64,000 nt of DNA from Mallotus nudiflorus (taxonomy: Eukaryota > Streptophyta > Magnoliopsida > Malpighiales > Euphorbiaceae), in assembly GCA_947683625.1 (NCBI GenBank), contig CANTUR010000383.1:620001-684000 (forward strand). Reading direction: 5' to 3'. Under the pieces are notes generated by a model. That model was not told where the DNA came from. It was given only the letters and a program-made list of their open reading frames with translations, and did no database searches. Numbering within the stretch: position 1 is the first letter of the stretch; every line of letters begins with the position of its first letter. Shown piece after piece: positions 12,721 to 24,255 of the stretch. A program made the position numbers and the translations under genes.

Positions 12721-13251
12721 TATGAATTGATTTGCATATTTCTTTTTTTAATACATAAGTTATATGACCTAAATATTTATAAATTGCATAACAATTCTAT
12801 CCTTTAAATTGTCGATTGTAGAATTTAAATCTTACATCTTGAAAAGTTGCTAGAAATAAATTACCACTTCACTGCTTCATTATTAGCTATGAATTGGAAT
12901 TATTTATTGTGTCTTATTAAGTAAAATTTGGTAGGTTGATTTTGTTGTAACGTACTCTGATTTTAATGTATATATGCAATTGCTTGTACTATATGTTGAG
13001 CTATAACTTGTACTATCAAAGGATGAATATATATATATATTGAATGTAGAGCTTTCACATTTACTTGATCTTACAAAAGTTGAACGAATATCAGGTTTAA
13101 GTTTATGGACTTTTCATTAAAAACACCATATTTAAATTAAAATATAAATGTTCCACTTGGTACGTAGTAGGTTAAAGAAATAACAGCTAATGGATTCATG
13201 CACTTTCACATCTTCACAAGCTGTTAATCTATTTGTTATTTGAAAGGAATC

Positions 13252-13443
13252 GTGTGGGGGACACACGCCTTTGCTTTGTTTAATTTACATATTGCCAAAA
13301 ATTAACATATTTCCGAGAATTGTTTAATACAAAAAGGCTTGTGGGTAGCACACGCCTTTCATTTGTTTATGTGTGCATGTTGTCAAAATTTAACCTGTTT
13401 CTAGGCATTGTTCGATACAAAGGTTGTGGGCAGCACTTGCCTT
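13252..13443 (+). repeat. About 2.3 tandem copies of an 86-bp repeat upstream of peroxidase 1
   Basis: The phrase GTGGG..CACACGCCTTT recurs at 13264, 13351 and (as CACTTGCCT) 13434, spacing 87 and about 85 bp. Each is followed by TTTGTTTA, CAAAA.TTAAC, TTTC and ATTGTT..ATACAAA. The array is conserved in units 2 (39594-39783) and 3 (62412-62600). It is followed by an ATT microsatellite. A regulatory role is possible but unproven. Confidence 0.8.
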
Positions 13444-13888
13444 ATTTATTATTATTATTATTATTTTTATCTGAGCATTCAATATTCGATATTCGGTATT
13501 CCATAAAATCCGATTAATTCGAATTTGATCCGGAAAAAATATCGAAGAACGACAACTTAAGAGTTTTAAAATAAATACATATACAGAATTCGAATCTGAA
13601 ATCTCTGATCAAATTAAAAGAATTTCAAGCAAATTCATCCATACCCTTATCACTTTAATTAATTCAATTTAACTTATAAAATTTATGTAACGCGACTTAC
13701 TTACTATTATTGATTTGCACACACCATATCTCGATGGTTGGTCTTTGGCCATGCCCCTTCGCTGCAATTGCTTCCCATGGTATTCTAGTTCTTTTGTTTT
13801 TTCGTGTTCAATCCTCGCGGCTATTTCTTTATAAAATATTCCAAGTGTCGAAGCAGTACATCACTTCTCAAGGCTCAAACTAGCTAGT

Positions 13889-13896
13889 TATAAATA
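13889..13896 (+). promoter_or_regulatory. TATA box of peroxidase 1
   Basis: TATAAATA lies 72 bases upstream of the ATG at 13968, at a typical plant spacing once a short 5' UTR is allowed for. The same box stands at 63011-63018 in unit 3 and is deleted in unit 2. Confidence 0.75.
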
Positions 13897-13967
13897 GGAC
13901 GACGGGCTTGTGTGTGCTTCACATACATATATAAATCTTTACTACAATTTTGTCATTCTCTAATCGC

Positions 13968-15110
13968 ATGGCGAAGTGTTCGAGTCTTTTGGGATTCATT
14001 TTGTTCATCTTCTTCATCTATCCAGCTCTCTCAGCTCCTTTGAAGAAAGGTTTTTATAGAAAAACATGCCCACTTGCTGAGACTCTAGTTAGAAGCACAA
14101 TAAAAAATGCTCTTGCTAATGATACTGGCATTCCTGCTGCTCTCATTAGGCTTCATTTCCATGATTGCTTTGTAAAGGTAATGATCTTTGCTCTTTAATC
14201 AATTTCCTTGACGCATATATAAATAAAAAGCCAGCTTTGTACCTGCAAAGCAGAGAGTCTACGTGCACTAAAAATTAATATATGTATATATAAACACAAT
14301 TTTCTGAACAATTTTTCTAAAATATCTGAATAGGGCTGTGATGCTTCCATTCTTCTTGATTCAACTCCGCCAAATAAAGCAGAGAAGGAAAGCATGGGAA
14401 ACAAAGGTGTAGCTGGATTTGAGGTTATAGATGAAGCAAAGGCCAAGATAGAGTCTCACTGCCCTAATACAGTTTCATGTGCAGATATTCTTGCTTTTGC
14501 AGCTCGTGATAGTGTCTTCCTCGCTGGTGGCATTTACTACGATGTTCCGAGCGGCCGCCGCGATGGAACCATTTCTCTGATCGATGAAGTTACAAAAAAC
14601 CTTCCTGGTTCATTCTTTAATGCTATCCAACTAAAACAAAATTTTGCCAAAAAGGGCTTGTCACTAGAAGAAATGGTGACACTTTCTGGTGCTCACTCTA
14701 TTGGTGACTCGCACTGCTCTTCATTTTCTGAACGTTTATATTCTTTTAATGCAACTTACTCCCAAGATCCTTCATTGGATCCTGTCTATGCTAGTCACTT
14801 GAAAGTTAAGTGTCCTAAGCCTGTAAAAACTGGTGTACCAGCTGACTCAACGGTTGTGCCTTTTGATCCATTAACTCCAACTAGGCTTGACAATAACTAC
14901 TACAAGAACTTGGAGAGCAAAAAAGGGTTATTGTTCTCGGATCAGGTGCTTTGGGACAGTGCTTTAACTAAGAAGATGGTGAATAGGAACATTAAGCACC
15001 CGCATACATGGGCTTCCAAGTTTGCTTCTGCTATGGTGCACATGGGTTCTATTGAGGTCATTACTGGGTCACATGGACAGATAAGGAAGAATTGCCGGGT
15101 TGTGAATTAA
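13968..15110 (+). CDS. Class III secretory peroxidase, copy 1 (intact)
   Basis: Exons 13968-14177 and 14334-15110 (GT-AG intron 14178-14333) encode 328 residues. A signal peptide covers about 1-23. The distal site RLHFHDCF places Arg61 and His65; the proximal haem ligand is His191 in LSGAHSIG. Eight Cys (34, 67, 72, 113, 119, 198, 230, 324) fit the four conserved disulphides of horseradish-type peroxidases. N-glycosylation sequons occur at Asn51 and Asn209. The enzyme should use H2O2 to oxidise phenolics in the cell wall or vacuole. ATG 13968 is chosen because it directly precedes the signal peptide. The ancestral plant gene has three introns; here only the first (FVK|GCD) remains. A polyadenylation-like AATAAA is at 15141. 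It is almost identical to copies at 40053 and 63090. Substrate and isoform are unknown. Confidence 0.96.
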
Positions 15111-15995
15111 TTAGTTTTCCTTGTTTGTACTCTATAATTTAATAAAGGATTTTGATGATTATTTGGTTTTAATTACTTTGTTTGGCCTTAGATATGTAAG
15201 GCTTGTAGCTTTTTCATGGAAAATTTTGGAGCTTTCCCACGATATTTAATATTTAATAAATTTATATAATTTTGGTATGATGAAATTCATGCAATGGTTT
15301 TTATGAATGCAAAGGTTCAAGAAGAATTTAATGCAGCTAATCTACGTAATTATTAATAAATTAATTTTGAATTGGTTGGAATTATTTTTGTTTAAACAAG
15401 ATTTTGGATTTGAATTATTGTAATATATGTATTCGAATTAAATTAATTATTAATTATTTTTTATTTTTATAGTTCTACGAAAGTCAAACCGAGTTAACTA
15501 GAGTTTAGTTTCAATTTTTTTAATATAAACTCATTTTAAAAAGAGATAAGTATAAAAAAATTATCATATGATTTAGCACATTTGCACTTTCTATTATGTG
15601 GCATAACACTTCGTTATGAGTTATGCCATAAGTAAATAAGAGCCAAAATCATTAACACCGTTTATATAACTTGATGTGGATGGTACGTGTTTGAATACTT
15701 GCTCACATGTCTAAAAACTTATCATAATGTATGGCCTACATTTTAATATTTGTGGTTTTGCTTTTTGGCAAAACTATTTTGTAATTTTTTTGACATTTTA
15801 AGTATTTGGTATTTTATTTTTTACATTTTAATACCCTTTAACTAATATAATTATTATTTTATGAAAATATATTAATATAATATTAAATTTTAATGATAAA
15901 TTTATTTTATATATGATTTATAATTAATGTAATTAATTTATTATTTTTAAAAATTTTAAAAATTTATTTTGTATTCATAATACCATTAAAAATAC
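15111..15995. repeat. 3' flank of peroxidase 1, with right arm of the inverted repeat
   Basis: Contains the poly(A) signal, AT-rich spacer and, from about 15751, the right arm (GTTTTGCTTTTTGGC...) in forward orientation. The same flank lies downstream of peroxidase 2 (41175-42058). Nothing coding was seen. Confidence 0.6.
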
Positions 15996-16000
15996 ACTTT

Positions 16001-16328
16001 TGTTGTGAAATAAGAATTGAATTGTTTATTTTGTTATAGAACTAAACTTGAATTTAGTAATATTTAATTAGAAGAAAAATATTTTATAGTAGAATGATAT
16101 TAAGAGAATTTAGAGAGAGTTTTGAGAGAATTTTAAGAGAATTTGGTGAACAATACTATTGAAAGAATTTGGAGAGTAATCTATTCTTTTTCTTCTTCTT
16201 TATATTCTCATTAATGAATTTCAATCTCTTTATATAGAGATTTTCTTTTCCCTATTTGAGAACTATTCTCTCACAAGCAATATATTGTTCATTCACAAAC
16301 AATATATTGTTCATTCACATTCATAATA
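16001..16328 (-). repeat. 3' LTR of the copia element (328 bp)
   Basis: Plus strand runs TGTTGTGAAATAAG to CATTCATAATA, so on the coding strand the LTR reads TATTATG...CACAACA, a TA...CA terminus instead of TG...CA. The polypurine tract abuts the TATTATG end, which fixes it. Confidence 0.9.
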
Positions 16329-16338
16329 CTCCCCCTTG
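16329..16338 (-). other. Polypurine tract of the copia element
   Basis: Minus strand reads CAAGGGGGAG immediately before the LTR start TATTATG. This is the expected plus-strand primer position. Confidence 0.85.
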
Positions 16339-16468
16339 AATAATAATATTTTGCAACTACCTCATTAAAACCTTGCTAAATAAAACCCAGTGGGAAAAAC
16401 TTTAGCTTTAGGAAAAAGAGTACAGTGCATGATTTTCTCCCCCTTAAGTTGATATGTATAATCTTCCT

Positions 16469-19400
16469 TCACATAGTATGCAGATGTCGCATTCCAATAT
16501 CGTGAATGTGCTTTCTAAAGATTGTAGTTGGAAGCGCCTTTGTGAAAAGATCAACTGAATTTTTGCTAGACTCAATATACTTGATATCTAAATGATTGTC
16601 TTTTATTAGGTCTTGAGTGTATGAAAAGAATCTTGGAGATATATGTTTGGTTCTATCACTTTTGATATATCCTTTCCTTAATTATGCAATGCATGTTGCA
16701 TTATCTTCATATAAAATTATTGGACTTTTGTTGACTGGAAAACCACAAGATTCTTCAATATGATGTATCATTGATCTAAGCTACACACACTCTCTACTTG
16801 CTTTATGTAGTGCAATAATTTCAGAATGATTTGAGGAAGTAGTGACAAGTGTTTATTTCTGGGAACGCCAAGAAATTGCAGTTCCATTATTTGTGAACAC
16901 ATAGTCTGTTTGAGATTTAGCTTTATGAGGATCAAATAAATGCCCTGCATCTGCATAACCAATCAGTTCTTGTTTTGAATTGTTAGAATAAAATAAACCC
17001 AAATCAACATTTCCTCGAAGGTATCGAAGTATATGTTTGACCCCTTTCCAATGCCTTTTTGTTGGAGCTGAACTGAACCTTGCTAATAAATTGACTGCAA
17101 AAGAAATTTCAGGTCTAGTACAATTAGCAAGATACATTAGAGCTCCAATGGCACTGAGATATGGAAATTCAGGACCAAAAATTTCTTCATTTTTTTCACA
17201 GGGTCAAAATGGATCAGTCTCAATATTGAGTGATCTAACGACCATTGGAGTACTTAAAGGATTTGCTTTATCCATATTAAAGCGTTTCAAGATCTTTTCT
17301 GTGTAATTTGATTGATGCACGAATATCCCATTGTGCATTTGCTCAATTTGTAAACCAAGGCAATACTTGGTTTTTCCAAGATCTTTCATTTCAAATTCTT
17401 CTTTTAAGTATATTGTTGCTTCATGGATCTCATTTTCTGTTCCAATGATAATTAAATCATCAACATATACAGTTATAATCATAAATTCAGATATTGTTTT
17501 CTTAATAAAAACGCATGGGCAGATAATATTACTCACATATCCTTTATTAATCAAATAATCACTTAAACGATTATATCACATGCGCCCAGACTGTTTTAAC
17601 CCATATAAAGATCTCTGGAGCTTGATCGAATATATTTCTTTGGGTTTTGTACTTAACACTTCAGGCATTTTAAATCCTTTAGGGATTTTCATATAAATGT
17701 CACTATCAAGTGATCCGTACAAATAAGCAGTCACAACATCCATAAGATGCATTTCTAATTTCTTAGAAACTACTAGGCTAATCAGATACTTGAACGTAAT
17801 TGCATCCATAACAGGAGAATACGTTTCATCATAATCAATACCCGGCCTTTGTGAAAAACCTTGAGCTACAAGTCTAGCTTTGTACCTTATTATTTCATTT
17901 TTCTCATTTCTCTTTCGTACAAAGACCCACTTGTATCCTATAGGTTTCACAGTTTTAGGCATAGGAACAATTGGCCTAAAAATATTTCGCTTGTTTAGTG
18001 AGTCCAATTCAACCTGCATAGCATCTTTCCATTTTATCCAATCATGCCTATTTTGACATTCCATGACTGATTTTGGTTCAGGATCATCTTTGTCATTTAT
18101 GATTTTACATGCAACAGTATATGAAAATGTTTCATGACTTTCTTTATTTTCTATTTCTTCAGGGATATTTTCCTCGCTATCAATATGATTATCTACTCCC
18201 TTTTTCTTTCGAGGATTTTTATCCTTAAAACCAATTGGTCTTCCACGCTTCTGGCGTGTTTTAGACTCATGAGTGTCTTTACTCTCAGGTTTTATTTTTG
18301 AAATTTCAATACGAGCAGGAGCATTGGCTACTGGTATATATGATTTAGTCACTCTTTTTATATCAGTAAATGCATCTGGCAATTGATTTGCAATTGCTTG
18401 TAAGTGCACAATCTTTTGCACTTTTAATTCATATTATTTTGTGTGAGGATCTAAATGCAATAATGTTGGTTCATTCCATGAAATATCCCTTTTCCCTCCT
18501 TTCTCCCCTTTTCCTAATGTTGGGAAAACAACCTCATTAAATTGGCAATCAACAAAACGTGCTGTAAAAACATCACTCGTTAAAGGTTCAAGATATCTAA
18601 TAATTGAGGGTGTTTCAAACCCAACATAAATTCCCAATCTTTGTTGAGGACCTATTTTTGTGCGCTGAGGTGGCACAATGGGTACATATACTGCACAACC
18701 AAAAATTCTGAGATGGAAAATATTTGGCTCTTGACCAAATGCCAATTGTAGTAGCGAGTATTTATGATATGCACTAGGTCTTATGCGAATTAATGAAGCA
18801 GCATGTAGGATTGCATGACCCTAAACTGAAATGGAAAGCTTTGTTCTCATTATTAATGGTTTAGTAATAAACTGAAGGCGTTTAATCAATGATTCAACTA
18901 AACCATTTTGAGTATGTACATGGGCAACAAGATGCTCAACAATGATCCCAGTAGACATACAATAATCATTGAATGCTTGAGATGTAAATTCACCAGCATT
19001 ATCAAGTCTTACCCTCTTGATTGTATAATCAGGGAATTGTGCTCGTAATTTAATAATTTCAGTAAGCAACCTTACAAATGCAACATTACGAGTTGACAAT
19101 AAATAAACATGTGACCATCTACTAGATGCGTCAACTAATACCATAAAATATCCAAATGGTCCACATGGTGGGTAAATTGGCCCACATATATCACCTTGAA
19201 TTCTTTCAAGAAACATAGGTGATTCATTCTGAATTTTAGATGGTGAAGGTCTCAAGATTAATTTTCCGAGAGAACAAGTTGTACATGACATTTCATTTGA
19301 TTGAGGAATTCTTTGCCCCTTCAATGGATGCCCATGTGAATTCTCAATTATCCTTTGCATCATTATTGATCCAGGATGACCTAATCTGTCATGCCATAAA

Positions 19401-22400
19401 TTTATTGAAGGATCATAAGATTTTTCTTTTATTTCCATATGTGATTCAATTACATGTATATACGTGTAGTGCAATCCAGTAGGGAGTTTTGGCAGTCTTT
19501 TCAATACTTGTATTTTCCTAATTCATAGGAAACTATATTTAAATATTTGTTACCATTTATAGTAATGGATTGGGTATCACACCCATTTTGATATATGTCA
19601 TCAAAACTCAACAAATTTCTTATTGATTTTGGTGAAAACTAAGCTTCATCAATTATAAATTTTGTTCCATTTGGTAACATAAATTTAGCTTTGCCAATTC
19701 CTTCAATCAAATCTGCAGGACCTGATATTATTTTTACAATTGCCTTTGTAGGCTTTATTTCAGAGAAATAATCTCTATTTTTCAAGATAGTTTGTGTAGT
19801 ACCACTATCTGGTATGCAGAGATCTCCAATATTTTCTTTATGTTGATTACAATCCATATTAAACTTCAAAATAAATAAACACATAATTAATCAATTAAGA
19901 TAAAAATATAAAATAATTGTAAAGTAGGACATTTTATTTAATTTGAAAATAACATATATAACAATAACATATTCTTCAGAATAAAATAGGTAATAACGAT
20001 ATACTTAAAATTATAGATGTCTCAATTTCCATTGTCAGTAAAATCAGAAACATCTAGATGAGTTGTATCATTAACAGGAGTATGATGCTCATTGAAGTTT
20101 ATTTCCTTTTCTTTGCCTTTAAATGATACCTTATAAAGTTGGCAAAGATGTGGTGGTGTTCGACAAACTCGTGACCAGTGTCCTTTACTACCACATCTGA
20201 AATACACAATTTAAGACTTATGTTGAGACCTTTCTTGAACACCACTGATGACTGATTTTAACTTCTTTTGAGGTTGAGTCTGAGTTTGTTGTAGAGTATT
20301 ATTATATTTATTTCCACGACCATGGCCAAAGAATTGACCTCTTCCACGTCCACGACCTCTACCTCTCTCACGTCCATGGCTATTGTAATTTTTATATCTG
20401 AAATAATTTGTAGCATTTGCTTCTGAAAATGCTATTGAGACAGTGGGACGGGACTGATGATTTTTCATCAATAGTTCATTATTTTTCTTAGCTACCAGTA
20501 AGCATGAAATTAGTTCAGAATATTTTTTAAACCTCTGCATCCTATATTGTTGTTGCAGTGTAGCATTTGATGCATGAAATGTGGAGTAAGTTTTCTCCAG
20601 CATATCCTCGTCTGTGACTGTCTGTCCACAGAATTTTAATTGTGATACTATTGTGAACATTACAGAATTATAGTCACTCACTTTTTTGAAATCTTGAAAG
20701 CATAAAGCTCTCCATTCATCAGTGACTACTGGTAGTATTACATCTCTTTGATGATCATATCTATCTTTTAGATCCTTCCAAAGAACACTTGAATCTTTGA
20801 TAGTCAAATATTCACATTTTAATCCTTCATCAAGATGACGACGGAGAAAAATTATAGACTTGACCTTATCTTGCAATGAGGTGTTATTATTTTCTTTTAT
20901 GGTATCAATTAACCCCATTGATTGAAGATGCATTTCTACATCTAGAATCCAAGACATATAATTTTTTCCCGTGATGTCAAGATGTAATATCCCATGTTTT
21001 TAAATATTTTAATACTGCATCGGGATATGCAGTGTTAATAATTTTTGTATATAATTATGATATTTCATGAGTTGTTATTTAAATAAATTTTATTTTTAAT
21101 TATTTTATGTTATTTTAAGTACTTTACGTAAAATTTTCCTGGGACTTGCATTTTCGAAAAAATTGACATGTAAATTATTTATTATTAAATATTTTAAATA
21201 ATTTCACGATTTTGCATGAACTCATATATATTTTTAAAGTACTAAATAAAGTATATATGTGTATTTATTTATTTAACTAGGGTTTAATTAATTACCCTAA
21301 TTATTATTATTTATTAATTAGTTTTAATATTATTTAATTATTTTTAGTGTATAAATTATTAAAATATTAAATTATATGTGTGTGGTGTATATTTAATGTG
21401 TGTGAGTTTATATTATTTTAATATATAGTGTAAATGTATATATATATATATATATATATATTTATTATTTAACAAAAAAATAAAGTTTGAGTTATTTACG
21501 TTTCTTGCCATCGTCTTCTTCGTCAACCCGACGCACGCCTCGCTCGCCATCACCGCCGCCTGTCAGCTATCCCCTTGCCATCGGTGTGCCTCCCGGTGTG
21601 CCACCTCCTTCCCCAGCCTTCCCCGCTGCTAGCAGCTCCCTATTCCGTCGTGATTTGGCCGGAATAAGCTCGAGAAGCCGAAACTTGAGTCACCGTCGTT
21701 CACAGCGTTTCCGGCCATAATTTTTGACACCACCAGTCTCTTTCTTCTCCTTGAGCTCTGGTGAGTGTGATTCCAAGCTTTGTTTCACTTAAAATGGTCT
21801 AGATTTTCCTAGGTTTCGATTTTTGCAATTCGGCCATTTTAGGGTTCTTGATTTTTTTGAACTTTGAATTGATTGATTCATGAAAAATTCATTTACAAAT
21901 ATTGTTTAACTTAGCTTAATCTACATTTTTGAATTTTTGTAGAATTTTTGGAAGTTATTTTGATTTTTGGATATTTTTGAATATTTTATTATTATTTTCT
22001 AATTTTCGAAAATTAATTAATTAAATTATGAAATTGTGTTTTATGATAAATATAGGTGTTGAAATGAATTATAGAAATTTATTTGGAATTTTTATGAATT
22101 TCTATGTATTTATTTTGAATTTAATTAGTTTATGTAATTTTTGAAAAATAGGGTTAATTGTATGTTTAATTGAAATTAATTATTTAATTGAGTTTAATTA
22201 TTGATATATATGTTGAGAAAATTAATTTTTAGCAATTATATTATTTTTGGTGAATTTTTGGATTAATTTTAGTATATTTATATATATAGGGGTATTTTGG
22301 TAATTATACCCTAAATTGGCTAAAAATGTAATTAAATTGGTTTTAATAGTTATTTAAGGTATAAAAATGATTTATAAAAATTATTTAGTATTTTTGACTA

Positions 22401-24255
22401 ATTAAAACTATTTTTCATAAATTATTTTCAATTATATATATAATATACGATTTTTATAATAAAATGAGTTTTTATCGGTTTTTACTGTGTTTTAGGGTTA
22501 ATTACGTAATTTCTATTTATCAAATGTAATTCTATGATATAAGGGTATTTTCAGTATTTCTGTATTGTTATGTGAATTGTGGACCTCGGTCGGTAAACTA
22601 TAGTTTGGAGTCCGACCGAGGGGTTGTGATTTTGATTCTGTGTCTATTTTTTTGAAGTGTGTTTCTTTGCAGGGCCGGGTCTACTCTTTGAGTAGAGAGA
22701 TGTCCGTTTTACAGGGGAGGTTCTGTCGAATTTTTGATAGAATTCTCGTAAAATGTGATGTTCGGTCGGATTCTGATTTTTATTCTGTGTCTAATACTCT
22801 AGATCGAGTTTTTAGGATTTTTTGTTAGGTTTATTCTGATGCCTATTATTATTATTTGTTTAGTTACGCCGTGACCGAGACATAGTGGACTAGGCCCGTC
22901 GAACCCATCTCGAGGAGCGCACTAATTGTGAGTTACTATTTTATATATATATGTTTTAGGGTGCATGATTTAGAAATGTATGTTATTTTGATTAATTATG
23001 CATAAATAATTCAATTAGTATTCAAGTTTATTTTTAGTTTATATTCGGTATATTTTGGTATATTTTCAAATTATATGCATGTTTTATTAATAAATTATTC
23101 TTAAAATGTTTTTATTTATATTCTTAGTTTATTTTGTAAATATATTGGATTTATTTGATGTATATATATTTGAAATATACCTGGTTTATTTTTGGTATAT
23201 TTCTAGTATATATATGGTTGATGTTACTATTTTATTTTAATTCATGCATCATTTATTTTTATGAATATATGCTTTATATTTTAATGAAGGATATCAATAG
23301 AACGTACTACCTAGTGGGCAGCACTAGGACCGAGTACGTACCGGTACGCTTATAGCATTTAGGCTATATTACTAACCATTTGTGGATATCGATTGGATAT
23401 GATTATTTGATGTGTGATATGATTTGGGAGTGTGATTATTGGAGCTCGGTTGATCAAGTGTCTCGGGGCCAATCACGCTGATAGTCAGACTGTTGGAGCT
23501 CGGTTGACTTAGTGTCTCGGGGCCAGTCTACTGTCTAAATGGAATAAGTGAATATTTTGGAATAAGTGAGCCTGTGTGGCTAGAGTGTTGTCTAACACTG
23601 TTTTGAGGTTGCGATTTTCTAGGGTTCTATTTTATCCTTTATAAACAATGATTTTCAATAAAAATGATTTTTATTACATCTGTGTGTATTTGCTTGTATA
23701 CATACATATTATATATACTTTTGATTGTGTGCATTGGCATTTAGTATGCATGTATATATATTATAGTAATTCACTCAGTGAGGTCTGACTCCCTTCCGTT
23801 GACTATTTTTCAGGAGAGTCATCGTCTTCAGACCTCAGTAGCAGGCCTGTACGTCGGATTTCTTCCGCTCCGGCTTCTTTATGTAAACTGCTCACCTGAG
23901 TTTTATTTTATATTCTAGACACTTCAGTAGTCGTAAAATTGTTAAAAGATATTGTATTATATTTTTATGAGATATGTACTTTAAATATTTGAACTGGACT
24001 TGTATTAAAAGAGTTTATTTATATATATGAGATGAGGATTTGATTTAATCTCATCTGGTGTAAATATTATTTTGATATTTATGATTTTATCCCGCTGCAA
24101 ATTATTTTATGATTATTATTGCATGTTTTATTTATTTTTTAGGCTTGCTACGGGTTCCGGATTCGAAAAAATTCTCATTCCCTAGCGCCGGTCATGGCCC
24201 CTGTTTTGGGTCGTGACACAAGAGCAACAAACTTAAGCTTTGCTAGATTTGTCAT
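16469..24255 (-). pseudogene. Copia gag-pol polyprotein, broken
   Basis: The start is ATG at 24255 (minus), cut after 12 codons by the nested LTR and resuming at 20982. GAG (UBN2-like, with an Arg-Gly-rich stretch) runs to 20211, where an in-frame TAA stops it. The zinc knuckle follows at about 20160-20205 and has Tyr in place of its first Cys. Frame changes lie between 20022 and 19504. The protease DSGTT motif is near 19810. GAG-pre-integrase and integrase (GDICGP, RLDNAGEF, NGLVE) lie at 19504-18821. RT domain: 18421-17204 with YVDD near 17465. RNase H (YADAG near 16940) ends at a TGA at 16469-16471. From 19504 to the end the frame is kept but has several stops (18821, 18434, 17576, 17204, 16853 and others), each explicable by a transition. 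The product would have been a retrotransposon replication polyprotein. Confidence 0.93.
20983..24218 (+). mobile_element. Solo LTR, family Ta, nested in the copia gag
   Basis: Starts TGTAATATCCC and ends GGGTCGTGACA, 3236 bp, with a perfect target duplication CAAGA (20978-20982 and 24219-24223). Excluding it restores the gag reading frame. It carries all conserved LTR blocks, including the inverted repeats and splice-like sites described in the findings. It also has a TA microsatellite near 21437-21461. Confidence 0.96.

Noticed and set aside
14195..14446. Minus-strand ORF repeated at all three peroxidase copies (also 40259-40510, 63317-63568)
   Set aside because: It is antisense to the intron and exon 2; repetition follows from gene duplication.
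16768..16962. Separate ORF at the end of the copia element
   Set aside because: Wrong frame; the genuine RNase H frame continues through this stretch with in-frame stops to 16469.
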